Positions 1 through 11,139 of a stretch of 64,000 bases of DNA are shown here, piece after piece. Below the pieces are notes generated by a model that saw only the letters and a list, made by a program, of their open reading frames with translations, searched no databases and was not told the DNA's origin. The position numbers and the translations under genes were made by a program. Within the stretch, counting starts at the first letter, position 1; each line of letters starts with the position of its first letter. This DNA comes from Muscardinus avellanarius (Eukaryota; Chordata; Mammalia; Rodentia; Gliridae), in assembly GCA_963383645.1 (NCBI GenBank), contig OY726557.1, positions 151,274,860 through 151,338,859 on the forward strand, in the 5' to 3' direction.

Positions 1-150
1 AGCCTCCCGAATGCTGGGATTACAAGCGTGCGCCACCACGCCCGGCCAGCCCTTTTTATTTTTTATGTTGAAACGAGTTTTGGTAAAGTTACTAAGGCTA
101 GTCTCCAACCCGTTATCCTCCTGTCTCAGCATCCCAACTACTGCTATTGT
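1..150 (-). mobile_element. Two minus SINE pieces
   Basis: 1-46 is the 5' end of a B1-ID SINE (ends CACGCCCGGC). 47-150 is a second, older piece lacking its ID half. Confidence 0.8.
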
Positions 151-949
151 GAGTAATTGGATTGCAAACTCTTAAGACACATGGTACACACAATTTCCAC
201 AGTGTTACAGGTTTATTTGACACTCAAAGGTTATAGCAGGCAGGAACTTATCAGGAAATTGTCTAAGTAAAGTTAAGTTCTAAGTTCGGATGTGGGATGG
301 CTGCTTCACCCAAGCCCAAATGAGCATTAAACAATATACTTCACACTAACAAATCTAACAATTTAGGTCAAACTAGTATATTAAACAATATACAAATCCT
401 AAAACTTAGAGCACTTCAATTAATTAGCAAAATATTATAAAAAGTAGGGAATAACAAACCAAGTTCAGGAATAGAAGAGGAGATTCAAAATTTGGCTCAG
501 GCGCCATGCTGTTCAGAAGTCTGGCACTGATTCTCAGGACTGGAGCGAGTCGCCAGATCAGTCATCCGCGTCAGTGTATGGAAGCTCAGAAGGCTGCTGG
601 TAGGAAAACCCTGGTCGTTACAGGACTTTCTGGGCATTTCCCTGAGTCTTTGGCAAGCTCATCCAGGCTCTTAGAAAACCTGCCAGACTCTTGTCATTAG
701 TTCAAATGTGTTGATAACCCAAATCCATCAGAGATGCAAAGGCATTTTATGACCTCAGGATCCATTATCAATGACAGCACAGAAGTGCTGGTTTGAGCCC
801 TGTCCTGACATATCCAGACAGTTTTCTGAAGATATATGCTGCCATGTCTGGACAAGGTGTTTGAGTTCTTTTCAGAGCTATATTCTGGCATGTTCAACCA
901 AATTGTTTATGAGTTTCTAAAAATTGTTTTATATCCCATGCTCTATACA
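151..949. other. Unique intergenic stretch, nothing recognised
   Basis: Holds short open frames on both strands (506-700 +, 897-697 -) with no family I recognise. No splice or polyadenylation context was seen. Confidence 0.5.
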
Positions 950-984
950 ACTGGGATAACAGGTGCACACCACCATACCTGGTG
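950..984 (-). mobile_element. SINE B1-half remnant
   Basis: Only AACAGGTGCACACCACCATA and neighbouring bases remain. Confidence 0.45.
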
Positions 985-1011
985 AACTCATCTTTTTTTC
1001 TTTTTCCTTAT

Positions 1012-1436
1012 TTTTGCGGTACTGGGAATGAAATGAAACCCAGGGGCATTGTACCTCCAAGCCACATCCCTAGCCCTATTTTTTTAGTCCTTATAATTTT
1101 TTTTTTTTTTTTTTTTTTTTTTTGCGGGTCTGTCTGGGGATGGAACTCAGGGCCATTTGATCTCTGAGCTATGCCCCTGCTCTACTTTTTATTCTTTATT
1201 TTGAAACAAGTTCTCACTAAGTTACAGAGTGACTTACTAAGTAGCTGAGGCTGTCTGTGAACCATGATCCTCAGGTCTCCGCCTCTCAAATGCTGGGATT
1301 ACAAGCATGTGCCACCATGCCCAGTGAAAATTTTTTTTGAAACACAGTCTGACTGAGTTGCAAAAGGGCCTCACTATGTAGCTGAGGTCTCAGCCTCCTG
1401 AATGCTGAGATTACATGCATGCACCACCAAGCCCGG
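1012..1436 (-). mobile_element. Old B1-ID SINE interrupted by another SINE
   Basis: ID half at 1012-1086, B1 half at 1329-1436. The gap is filled by the inner element. Confidence 0.8.
1096..1325 (-). mobile_element. Nested B1-ID SINE
   Basis: Begins with a 26-bp T run (the tail), then GTCTGGGGATGGAACTCAGG, and ends CACCATGCCCAG. It splits the element above. Confidence 0.85.
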
Positions 1437-2200
1437 CTCAAACTCACCATTTAATTTTTTTTTTCTCCTGGTCTGTCTTTCCCACTAGACTACGAACTCC
1501 TTGAGAGGGAGACATCCTGTCCTCTATTGCAGCACAGGAGGTGGTGCAGAAGCATGGTTGGTCATAGAATAAGTTGGTTTCTTTAGCGGTAAGGAAGATA
1601 AATTTTCCAAGCCTGTTTGTTGTCTTCCCGATCATGGAGGACGGCCACAGAACGCCAATGAAGATAAAACCGCAGGTACAGGAAACAAGCAGCTAGCACT
1701 TTCTCAGTTTGTGAGCTTGTTTGGAGGTTCTAGCAGGGGAGCACAGCTACTCGTGTACCCTTGACCGAGGACCAGTCCTCCTCTATTCGGGGAAGGTCGC
1801 TCTCTAACACCGAGCGTGCAGCTTCGGGAGGGACGCCCATGGAGCAGTGAGGGAGGAAGGGGACACCCGCCTAGCCAGCCAGATGAGCCGAATCAACCCT
1901 GGCGATCAATGGGTGACAGATGTCGCAGCCAGATCACCCTCACATCCTAATCTTCAGCTAGTTTTGAGGCACATAACTGCATTTTACCTCTACCTTCCCT
2001 TCCCCTCATTTTTTACCCATAGGTGTAGATATCATTTATTCTGAAAATTGGAACTGTTAAATTGTTTATATTCAATGAAGACACTTTAATCTTTATCCAC
2101 TCTCCTGACCATAAATATTCATGCAGAATAAGTAGTGAGCAGTATAAGAAGTTGGGGGCAGTTTTAACCATCTAAGAGATATGAGTATGCATACATTGTG
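1437..2200. other. Unique intergenic stretch, nothing recognised
   Basis: Mixed-composition sequence with no repeat or gene recognised. Confidence 0.5.
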
Positions 2201-2201
2201 G

Positions 2202-2530
2202 ACCCGGCTCAGTGGTGCATGCCTTTAATTCCAGTATGTGGGAGTCTGAGACAGGAGGATTATTATGTTTGAGGTCAGTGTGTAGCAACCCAGTAAGACC
2301 TTATTTTAAAAAAATAAGTAGCCAGGCGGGCGTGGTGGCGCATGGTTGTATTCCCTGTGCTTGGGAGGCTGAGACAGGAGGACTGCACAGGTTCAAAGCC
2401 AGCCTCAGATATTTAGTGAGACTCTCAGCAACTTAATGAGACCCTGCTTCCAAATAAAGTATCAAATAGGTCTGGGAGTGTCGCCCAGAGGTAGAAAAGC
2501 CCCTGTTTTCCACCTCCAGTACCACCAAAA

Positions 2531-2573
<43 letters not shown>

Positions 2574-2780
2574 GTCTGGGCATGGTGTCGCATGCCTGTA
2601 ATCTGAGTACTTGGGAGGCTGAGACAGGAGGATTGAAGGTTCAAAGCCAGCCTCAGAAAATTAGCAAGAGCCTCAGCAACTTGGTTAAACCCTGCTTCAA
2701 AATAAAAAATAAAATGGGTAGGGAATGTAGCTCAGAGGTAGAATGCCCCTGGGTTCCATCCCAGTACCCAAAAAAAAAAA
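2202..2780 (+). mobile_element. Cluster of three + SINEs
   Basis: 2202-2318 is a B1-half only. 2321-2526 is full-length with a TAAA repeat tail (2527-2573). 2574-2780 is full-length, ends CCCAGTACCC and carries a poly(A). Confidence 0.85.
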
Positions 2781-2953
2781 GTTTTTTTTAAAATATGAGT
2801 AAGTATGACTATACTGAAACATTGGTAATTGGTATAAATTTTTGAAGGAAGACAGGAAAATCTGAAGAAAAATAATTTTTGTAGTGCCGATATCACTTTT
2901 CCACTCCCAAGCTGTGTGTTCACTTTCCTTTTCTCAAGGTTTTTGTTTTTGAG

Positions 2954-3010
<57 letters not shown>

Positions 3011-3183
3011 TGTGTTACTGGGGATGGAACCCTTCTACCTCCGGGCTACACTCCCAGACCTATTTTATATTTTTATTTGGAAATGGTCTCTTAAGCCAGC
3101 AAGGCTGGCTTCAAACCTGCGCGATCCTCCTGTCTCCGCCTCCCAAGGGCGGGTATTACAAGCGTGCGCCACCACGCCAGGCT
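2954..3183 (-). mobile_element. Young-type SINE with T/TG tail
   Basis: Poly(T) 2954-2971, TG repeat 2972-3008, SINE 3014-3183 with the GGAACCC head and AAGCGTGCGCCACCACGCC end. Confidence 0.88.
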
Positions 3184-3401
3184 GCTTTTCTCAGGTTTTT
3201 TAAGGGAAGTTTAAGACACTCTAACTCATACTGACACTAGTCAGAGCTCACTGAATGAGTCCAATGAGGGAAAAAGTCAGTAACTTGAAGGAAAGGTAGC
3301 TATCCCTGACTTTAGCTATGTTTTGGTAGTTACCCTTCTAGTTCTCCCCTTGCCCCAAGTCTGCTAACTCCAAAAGGAGCTCAACTTAAGCTTGTATGAG
3401 T

Positions 3402-3783
3402 GTGGGGGGTTGTTACTGGGCATTTAACTCAGGGGCATCTACCCCCAGTCTGTTTTATTTTTTATTTTTTGAAATAGGGTCTCAACAGGAAGATTGTGGT
3501 TTGCGGAAAGTCTCAGCTACCTATTGAAGCCCTTTGCAACTCAGTAAGACCCTCTTTCAAAATTAAGAATAAAAAAAATAGGGCTGGGGATGTAGCTCAG
3601 AGGTAGAATGCCCCTGGGTTACATTCCCAGTACCACACACACACACAAAAAAAAAAAAGACAAAAGAAAAAGAATAGAGAAAGAAAGTCTTGATAAGTGG
3701 CTGAAGCTGGTCTCAACCTGTGGTCCTGCTGTCTCAGCCTCCCAAGTACTGGGATCATAGGCATGCACCACCACACCCAGCTC
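3402..3783 (-). mobile_element. Old minus SINE split by a + SINE
   Basis: Outer minus pieces lie at 3402-3485 and 3690-3783. A + element (3486-3652, 5'-truncated, with a CA/A tail) lies between. Confidence 0.75.
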
Positions 3784-3805
3784 TTATATTACATTTTTGT
3801 GTGTG

Positions 3806-3982
3806 TGTTACTGGGAAAAGAACCCAGGGACATTCTACCTCCGAGATATACCCCCAGCCCTATTTTTTATTCTTTATTTTGAAACAGGGTCTCACTAAGT
3901 GCAAAGGACCTCACTAAGTAGCTGAGGCTGGCTTCGAACCTGTGTGATCCTCCTGTCTCAGCCTCCCAAATGCTGGGATTAC
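3806..3982 (-). mobile_element. B1-ID SINE, truncated at its 5' end
   Basis: TTACTGGGAAAAGAACCCAG to GCTGGGATTAC. The usual ...GCGCCACCACGCC end is absent, replaced by the L1 target site. Confidence 0.82.
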
Positions 3983-4003
3983 CTTTTAAAGGTTGCCTTC
4001 TGA

Positions 4004-4797
4004 GGACTTCCGGGAAGATGGCGACCGAGAAAAGCGGGGCTTAAGAGCCCCGATAACAACCAATCTCCATTACCACAAAATCAGCGCCTTTCATAGCCAG
4101 AAAACACCATCACCAGAGAAACAAAAAAATCACCAGGCTCCAGAGAGGAAGCTGACTGAGAACAGAGCTCAGAGCCACAGAGGAGATAACCGGCCTCACG
4201 CCCAAGGATGTGGCAGCAGCGCCATACTGCCGGCAACAGCGGCAAATTCACCGGACGGCTACAGCAAGCCGAGATAAGCCACTGCGGAACAGCCAGGCAG
4301 GATTTCTCGCCACAGGTAAAATCTAAAGCTCCCAGTGGCTGAGCTCAGCACACGCCGCAGGGATTCAGAGTGGAAATCAAAACCAAGAAGAAATACGCCA
4401 GCCTCACGGCCAAGGGCGTGGCAGCAGCGCCATATTGCCACCGGCGGCAGCAGCAGAGAATTCACCGAATCCAGTACAGCTACATCTGCGTACTCAAGAA
4501 TAGTGAGTCAAATTGTGGGCCACAGAGGAGAAATCCCAGTACTGTACTCCCTGGGACTTGACCCAGTGGGGGAGGGGCGGTGGCAGAGATATCACACCAT
4601 AGGAGAACATGCAACCTGGCACCCCCCCCACAGTCTAAAGCAGCCTCTATCGACTCTCTGGGTCGGAGACTCTGTGATACAACCCAGTAAAGGAGTAGTG
4701 GGGTCTGAGATACTACTGACCCGAGATCCAGAACACCTTAAGTGAAGTCATAGTGACCCAAGGGAAGAACCCAGAGAAGGCACAAACTTCCTAAATC
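4004..4797 (+). promoter_or_regulatory. L1 5' UTR / internal promoter region
   Basis: GC-rich leader between the target-site duplication and the ORF1 start. A segment of about 60 bp occurs twice (about 4193-4252 and 4402-4462), each with GCCTCACG.CCAAGG..GTGGCAGC and AATTCACCG. This suggests a partial internal duplication of promoter sequence. Promoter activity is inferred from position only. Confidence 0.6.
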
Positions 4798-5714
4798 ATG
4801 GGAAAGAGGAATAATACTGGAGCAATGAATGCCCACAACCCCACAACATCAGAACCCGATAAAACAGAAAATCAGAGATTTCTAGAAGATCAAATCACGA
4901 AAATAACTGTAGAAATAATAGAGGTGCTTCGAAAAGAACTCAGAGAGAGCCAAAAAGAGATAAAGGATGCAATTAATGAAGTAAAGGCCTCAATTCAAAG
5001 CACAAACAACCGATTAGAACACATGGAGAACAGAATCTCGCTCTTAGAAGATAATCATTCAAAAATGAACGCATAGTTTCTAATCTAGGAAAAAATATCC
5101 AACAGCAGGAAACTGATATTGAAGAAATATGGGCCCATTTTAAGAGAGCTAACCTAAGAATAATTGGAATAGAGGAGGGAAAAGAAAGTGAAACCAAAGG
5201 GATCAACAATCTCTTCAAGGAAGTAATAGCAGAAAATTTTCCAAACATAGAGCAAGAGGTCAATACACAGGTCCAGGAAACTTATAGAACTCCCTTTAGA
5301 CAGGATCGGAGAAGAGGATCCCCACGCCACATAATTGTCAAAATGACCAATGTGGAAGCCAAGCAGAGAATCTTAAAGGCAACAAAAACAAAGGGCCAAG
5401 TGACATTCAGAGGCAAGCCAATTAGAATCACTCCAGACTTCCCAAACCAAGTCATGAGAGCCAGAAGGGCTTGGAGTAACATATTCCAAACTCTGAAAGA
5501 AAACAACTTCCAGCCAAAAATTTCCTACCCAGCAAAACTTTCTGTCAAATTAGATGGAGAAATAAGAAGCTTCCATGACAAACAGAAACTGAAGGAATTT
5601 ATGTCTTCAAAACCAGCACTAGAGAAAATACTCAAAGAGATTAACTACAAAGAAGAAATAGGTGACACACACCAGAACCAGAGAAACAAGAGTTTCCATC
5701 CAACAGTCAACTAA
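4798..5714 (+). pseudogene. L1 ORF1 (RNA-binding protein), one frameshift
   Basis: ATG at 4798 opens a reading frame whose N-terminal part is charged and heptad-like (coiled coil; SIQSTNNRLEHMENRISLLE). It stops at TAG 5074-5076. The rest continues in another frame from about 5076: an RRM-type segment (NLRIIGIEEGKESE) and a C-terminal domain (IIVKMTNVEAKQRIL, ITPDFPNQVMRARRAW), ending with TAA after 5714. Total is about 305 codons, close to the usual L1 ORF1p size. One small indel near 5065-5080 breaks it. ORF1p is the trimeric RNA chaperone of the L1 particle. Confidence 0.85.
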
Positions 5715-5729
5715 AATTGGTTATCTGTG

Positions 5730-6440
5730 GAGATTCATTAGTTATGTTAGTCTTTTACCTATCTCTAAATGGTATTGTTTGCCTTTATTGGTGTTAATTT
5801 TTAGGATTTCTAGTTGGAATATTAATATACCTTCAGATATAGCATTTGGAAATATTTTATCCAATTCTATTAGTAACTGTTTACTCTGTTTACATTGTCC
5901 TTGGATATACAATATTTTTTTTATTTTTTAGGGAGTTTGTATACTCTTCTGTTGCCCGTGCCATTGAAATCATATCCAAGAAATCACTGCCAATTTCAAT
6001 GTTGTGAGGTTTTATGACCCAGATTTTCTCCTAAAAGTTTATAGTCTTAAGATTTATATTTAGGTCTTTTATCTATTTTGAGTTAATATTTGTATATGGG
6101 ATTAGGTAAGGGTCCAACTTTATTCTTTTCCATGTAATTATTATGTTTCAACAATATTTAGTTAAAAGATTATTATTTCCACCACCAAATGTTCGTGGAA
6201 ACCTTGTCAAAAATAACTTGACAATATAGGGAAGAATTTAGCTCTAGGCTTTTATTTAACTCCAATGGTTTATATATCTGCCTTTAGAATAGTACTACAC
6301 TGTTTCAATTATTGTAGCTTTATATGGTTTGAAATCAGAAAATATATATCTTCTAGCTTTGTTCTTCTTCAAGATCGTTTTGGGTATCTAGAGTCCATAT
6401 TCCATATTAGGATAGAGTTTTTTTCTGAAAAATAAATATA
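5730..6440 (-). mobile_element. Inverted L1 ORF2-region segment inside the composite element
   Basis: Plus-strand text such as TCTATTTTGAGTTAATATTT, GGGTCCAACTTTATTCTTTT and TTGTAGCTTTATATGGTTTG is the familiar antisense of L1 ORF2. It is more diverged than the ORF1 part and lies in opposite orientation. Confidence 0.7.
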
Positions 6441-6798
6441 TAAATATATGATAGTTTCACCCAAAAAAAAAAAAATAGAAAAAAAAATATTCTCTGGTAA
6501 GAAAGAAAGTAAAAAGAAATATTGAAATGTTATCTTTAAGTCATCAAAAGCTTGGTATCAGACAAATGAAACTGTTATGTGAGATTATCATTTTTAATAT
6601 TGGATAAATTGCTATAATACTAGATGTCAACCACTAAGCCAAGTATGGGAGGGAGGGATGGGGAGAGAATGGGGTAGGGATTGGATGGGGGCTGACTGGG
6701 CGATGTGTGCATGTATGTCTACAAAAGTTTGTATCCCACTATGATGTATGAATACAGTGCACCAATAAAAAATTAAAAAAAAAAAGGTTGCCTTCTGA

Positions 6799-7385
6799 CA
6801 TGCTAAATGAAATGTCAGGCACAGAAAGGCAAACATCGTGCGTTTTCACTTATGTGTGGAAGCTAAATACATTGGTTTCTTGTGCCAGCGCTGTAGCTCA
6901 GTGGAAGACACTCTGTGTGAAACCCTGGGTTTTATCCCCAGCACTAAAAACACAAGTAGGGAAAAAGTTGATTTTATATAAATAAAAAGTAAAACAGTGA
7001 TTACAAGAGTGGGAAAGAGTAGGGGTGGGGAGAGGATGGGTAATGAGCACAGACGTGTAGTTGGATAGAGTGCCTTCCTGCCTGCCTGCCTTCCTTCCTT
7101 TTATAATTGTGGTGCAAGGATCAAATTCCAGGCCTTGCAGAGAAACTTCTAATGTTCTGTAGCACAGAAGGATAACTACATCTAATCACAATTAATTGTG
7201 TATATCAAAATAGCTAGCAGAGAGAGAGAGAAATTTGAATGTCCTCAACACAAAGAAGTCCTCTCTGAGATAATGTGTATGCTGTTTTCCCTGAGATCAT
7301 TACACGTGTGTACGAGTATTGAACTATCACACTGTGCCCCATAAATATGTACAAATAAGATGTTTAAAAATACATTTCAAACAAA
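6799..7385 (+). mobile_element. Old L1 3' end (insertion target of the composite L1)
   Basis: AAGCTAAATAC-type end of the conserved GGCACAGAAAG...TTCACTTATGTGTGGAAGC block, then a G-rich stretch (7010-7040) and an end resembling ATCATTACACGTGTGT...CCCATAAATATGTACAA, typical of older mammalian L1 3' UTRs. Interrupted by an ID element at 6885-6950. Confidence 0.75.
6885..6950 (+). mobile_element. ID element
   Basis: GCGCTGTAGCTCAGTGGAAG through CCCCAGCACTA, with tRNA-Ala-like A and B box spacing. Confidence 0.75.
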
Positions 7386-7628
7386 CAAAGATCGACTTCT
7401 TTGGGCTCCACTTGAGGACTGCAGGAAGAATGTCCAACTGTTCTAAGTACTGTCGTTTTTCTTGTGCATAAGTACCTTTGTGTCCTGCATAGCGCCCTGT
7501 TTGAGGGCCATGCAGGTTCTCTCACACTGGGGTTTCTTTCCTGAGAGTGTCAATTCCCAGCATCCACACCAGATTCTCCCATTCTGCATCCAGACCCCCA
7601 CCTCTCCCTGGGCCGTCACTGTTCCCGT

Positions 7629-7682
7629 TCCCTCCCTCCCTCCCTCCCTCCCTTCCTTCCTTCCTTCCTTCCTTCCTTCTCT
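7629..7682 (+). repeat. CCCT/CCTT tetranucleotide repeat
   Basis: Pure tetranucleotides that change phase from CCCT to CCTT. It adjoins the T-rich tail of the SINE at 7684. Confidence 0.95.
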
Positions 7683-7683
7683 T

Positions 7684-7868
7684 TTTATTGTGGTGCTACG
7701 GATTGAACCCAGAAGCATTCTAGCTCCCAGCTATACCCCCAGTTCTATTTCATTTTTTTTTTAATTTTAGAACACAGTTTTGCTAAGTTACTGGCCTTGA
7801 ACCTGCGATCCTCCTGTCTCAGCACCCCGAGTACAAAGATTACAGGTGTGTGCCACTGCTCCTTGCTC
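7684..7868 (-). mobile_element. B1-ID SINE
   Basis: GTGGTGCTACGGATTGAACC to GTGTGTGCCACTGCTCC. Confidence 0.8.
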
Positions 7869-8200
7869 CTAGGGTTTTTTCTACAAACATCTCCCTGCTT
7901 CATGATAGGAACAAGAGGAGAAGGCGGGAGCTGTTTTCTGTACAATCTGACATGGCGCTGCTGCATTTCCTACATTGGCTAGAGGTAAACATAGTTGATG
8001 ATGCCATTTTATGCAGTTTACAAGCCTTGTGCCTTTAATTCTTTCCCATTATTTTAGCTCCTCCAGTTTTTATACAGCACTCAAACAAAAACCTCTAAAA
8101 TGAAATTTCTTAAAACAAGGACCATGCTCTCAAATGCTTGGAACATGAACAAAGCTGATATTCGAAATGATGGATATATTTTAAAGATACTGAGAACAAA

Positions 8201-8953
8201 CAGGCGTGGTGACGCACTCTTGTAATCCTAGCATTCGGGAGGCTGAGACCAGAGGATTGCAGTTTGTGGATAGCCTCAGCTACTAAGTGAGGCCATCTGC
8301 AACTTGGTGAGACGCTATTTCAAAATAAAGAATAAATTGTGCTGCTATGAACTTGGGTATGCATATGTTACTGTAGTTCTCTGACAATTTGTAATAGCCA
8401 AAATATGGAACCAAGCTCGGTCTCCATCAACAGATGAATGGATTGCAAAATTATGGGAAATATACACAGTGGAATTCTACTCAGCTATAAAGAAGAACAA
8501 AATCATGACATGTGCAAGAAAATGGAAAGACCTGGAGAAAATTATGTTAAGTGAGATCTTTAGAGGCACAGAAAGAGAAAGAACATATGTTTTCTCTAAT
8601 ATGCCCAAATTAGGGAGTATTAGGAATACCAGAGGGACTCCAGATAATGGAGGGGAAGCCTCAGCAAAGCCAGAAAGTAAGGATAGGAGAGGGAGAAAGC
8701 TGAGGCTGATTAATAGAGGAGCTATATTTGAATATATGTAAAAGTATGAATATAGCATGATTAACCTGGACACTCATTGTTGGGAGAGGGGAAAGGAGAA
8801 GCGGAGGAGGGAACCATGCACAGTCTGAATGTATGCCATTTTAAATATGTCCCACATAAAAATTGAAAAAAATAAAAACAAAATAAGGAATAAAAAATAG
8901 GGCAGAGGGTGTAGTTCGGAGGTCGAATGCCCCTGGGTTCCATCCCCAGACCC

Positions 8954-8981
<28 letters not shown>
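8201..8981 (+). mobile_element. B1-ID SINE split by the L1 insertion
   Basis: Left half 8201-8336, right half and poly(A) 8881-8984. The whole nest is bounded by a 17-bp duplication with one mismatch (aaaga[t/c]actgagaacaa; 8183-8199 and 8982-8998), giving a clear order: SINE first, L1 second. Confidence 0.88.
8336..8880 (+). mobile_element. 5'-truncated L1 with a 48-bp 5' inversion
   Basis: From about 8387 the sequence is sense L1: the ORF2 C-terminus (VEFYSAIKKNKIM, KDLEKIMLSEI) and the 3' UTR with an A-rich tail. The first 48 bp (8337-8384) read as antisense of the adjacent L1 segment (GCATATGCATACCCA...), the signature of twin priming. Flanking direct repeats aaaataaagaataaa / aaaataaggaataaa mark insertion into a SINE. 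Confidence 0.85.
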
Positions 8982-8986
<5 letters not shown>

Positions 8987-9085
8987 CACTGAGAACAACC
9001 TCAGCCAATGAAATAGAGCAAGACAAGAAGTAAATGATAATATCTGGCTAAGATAGAAAAGAAGACACTTAAACATAGACTTCCC

Positions 9086-9192
9086 AATCGTGTGTGGTGG
9101 CTCACTCTTTTAATCCCCACGTTTGGGAGGCTGAGACAGGGAGTATAGCCCAGAGGTAGAAAAGCCCCTAGGTTCCACCCCCAGTACCACTG
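9086..9192 (+). mobile_element. Internally deleted B1-ID SINE
   Basis: The B1 start (GTGTGGTGGCTC...GGGAGGCTGAGACAGG) runs straight into the ID half (GAGTATAGCCCAGAGG). The middle 80-90 bp is missing. Confidence 0.75.
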
Positions 9193-9807
9193 GGGGAGGG
9201 GGAAAAAAAAAAAAAGAAAGAAACAGACTTCCCATCATCCTCTGGGGAATCCAAAAGCCACGCCCAGGAAGAGAGCAGACGCAGGTGAAGAGACTCCACT
9301 TTGGAAGAAATATTCTTCTGAAGACACTATTTAGGAAGCCCATGCAGGCAGGCTGGGAGAGTGTGGAGAGTGCCTGACCGAGGACTCGAGGGTAAACCCC
9401 GTCATTAACTCCAGTACAAATCATGTTTCCCATCGAAGGCCAGGAACTTAATTCTGGGCCTTGAGAGAGGTGCAATTAACTCATGCCAGAGCTGGTAGAA
9501 GTTTTCAATTAGACAGATGTGATGTATATTAATGTGGCCTAATGTGACATCAAAGGAGGTGTTTGGAACTGTTTTCTTTCTCTCTCCTAATAGACTTTGA
9601 TCTGGCGTGCGCAGGTTCATCTTGGGAGTTTTAGTGCGATGGCTGGAGACTGGGTGTCAGAAATGGACTACCACTTAAGGCCCGGAGGTGTGGATGGATG
9701 CAGCTGCTCCTCACTGAACCCGAGATCGGACCATCACTGATTCTATTTAAAGCAAAGGAAAATGAACCCAGAGAGTTTAGTATATCTGGTCAACAAATAT
9801 CAACATA

Positions 9808-10092
9808 AGCTATAGCGCAAGCCTGGCATCCCAGCACTTAGGAGACTGGGGCAAGAGGATCACAAATTTGAGGCCAGCCTGAACAATTTAATAAGACCCT
9901 GTCTCAAAATAAAGAAGGGCAGGGGATTTAACTCAGGAGTTTAGCAAGAGTGAAACCGGGGTTCAACCCCTAGTACCACAAAAAAAGAAAAAAAAGTTTA
10001 TTGGGGCTGGAGTTGTAGCTCAATAGAATAGCATGTGCTCAGCATGACTGAGGTCCTGAGTTTAATCTCTGGCTCCTAAAAAAGAAAGAAAA
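9808..10092 (+). mobile_element. Old B1-ID SINE followed by an ID element
   Basis: 9808-9982 is a diverged dimer. 10005-10080 is a single ID (GGAGTTGTAGCTCAATAGAA) with an AAAG tail. Confidence 0.7.
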
Positions 10093-10333
10093 CTACCTTT
10101 AAAAGACTGGTTTTAATATTTTATTTCATCACTCTGCTGTTTTCCAAACATTTTAGCATACAAGACAAACTTTTAAAGTTTACCTGAGCTCCTGTACTGA
10201 CAAAAAAAGACATAAATGTTTTAGAATTAACATGTATAAAATATAATACTTGAAAATTAAATAGGTTCAGTATATCAGTGAAATAAAAAGAAAAAATCAA
10301 ATACAGCTATTTAATTTTTATTGTCTTGTGTGC

Positions 10334-10410
10334 ATGGTACTAGGAATCCAACCCAGAGCCTCAAATGTGCTAGACAAGTGCTCTTTCACTGATCTACATT
10401 CCCAGCCCTA
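10334..10410 (-). mobile_element. ID element
   Basis: GGTACTAGGAATCCAACCCA ... GCTAGACAAGTGCTC keeps the classic ID anticodon-arm region. Confidence 0.75.
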
Positions 10411-10465
10411 TTTTATTTTTTAAATCCTCCTATCCACCTACGTAGTGCAAATAAGAGAAGAACAC

Positions 10466-10935
10466 GCCCAGTGTGGTGGTGCATGCTTGTAATCCCAGCA
10501 TGCGGGAGGTGGAGACTAGAGGACCACGGTTCATAGACAGCTTCAGCTACTTAGCGAGGTACTTCGCAACAGTGAGACTCTGTTTCAAAAATAAAAGGAC
10601 TAGCCGGGCGTGGTGGCGCACGCTTGTAATCCCCGCGCTTGGGAGGCAGAGACAGGAGGATCACGTAGGTTCGAAGCCAGCCGCACGCGCTGGTTTAGGA
10701 GACCCTATTTCCAAATAAAAATGTAAAAATAGGTCTGGGAGTGTAGCCCGGAGATAGAAGGGCTTCCAGGAACCCCAGTACCACCAAATAAAAATAAAAA
10801 TAAAAAATAAAAAAAAATAAAAGGACAAAAAAAAAAAAAAAAAGACTGTGAGTGTAGCTCAAAGGTAAAATGCCCCTGGGTTCCATGGTTCCATTCTCAG
10901 TAGTGCAAAAAAAAAAAAAAAAAAAAAAAAAAAAG
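10466..10935 (+). mobile_element. B1-ID SINE split by a young SINE
   Basis: Outer halves 10466-10600 and 10842-10906 plus poly(A). Confidence 0.85.
10602..10825 (+). mobile_element. Young CpG-rich SINE, nested
   Basis: GCCGGGCGTGGTGGCGCACG to GGAACCCCAGTACC plus an AAAAT tail. The 13-bp duplication aaaataaaaggac stands on both sides. Confidence 0.9.
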
Positions 10936-11059
10936 ATAAGAGGAACAAAAGTACACTCTAGCCAGTAAGTAAAATGGAGAGATCTTGAATGATTTTTTTT
11001 TTAATGTTCAGGAGTTGGAGACAGATTCCTTCTTTCTTTCTTATTTTCTTTTTCCTCTT

Positions 11060-11138
11060 GTGGTTCAGTCTGGGATTGAACCCAGAACCTCACACATGCT
11101 AGGCAAGTGCTCTACTACTGAGCTACATTCCCAGTCCT
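11060..11138 (-). mobile_element. ID element
   Basis: GATTGAACCCAGAACCTCAC..GCTAGGCAAGTGCTCTACTA. Confidence 0.8.
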
Positions 11139-11139
11139 A

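Larger units (their letters stand above)
4004..6782 (+). mobile_element. Composite L1 retrotransposon with target-site duplication
   Basis: A single retroposition unit. The 16-bp direct repeat aaaggttgccttctga occurs at 3988-4003 and 6783-6798, and the site (CCTTTT/AAAGG) resembles the L1 endonuclease target. Sense 5' UTR starts GGACTTCCGGGAAGATGGCG (4004). ORF1 follows (4798-5714), then about 5730-6440 reads as antisense L1 ORF2 sequence, then a sense 3' end (about 6620-6770, ...GTGCACCAATAAAA) and a poly(A). ORF2 in sense orientation is absent, so it cannot move autonomously. It sits in an older L1 whose 3' part resumes at 6799. Confidence 0.85.

Noticed and set aside
2582..2791. Repeated tRNA-like A/B boxes in SINE right halves
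   Set aside because: These are ID-type SINE sequences derived from tRNA-Ala. None has a complete cloverleaf, so no tRNA gene is called.
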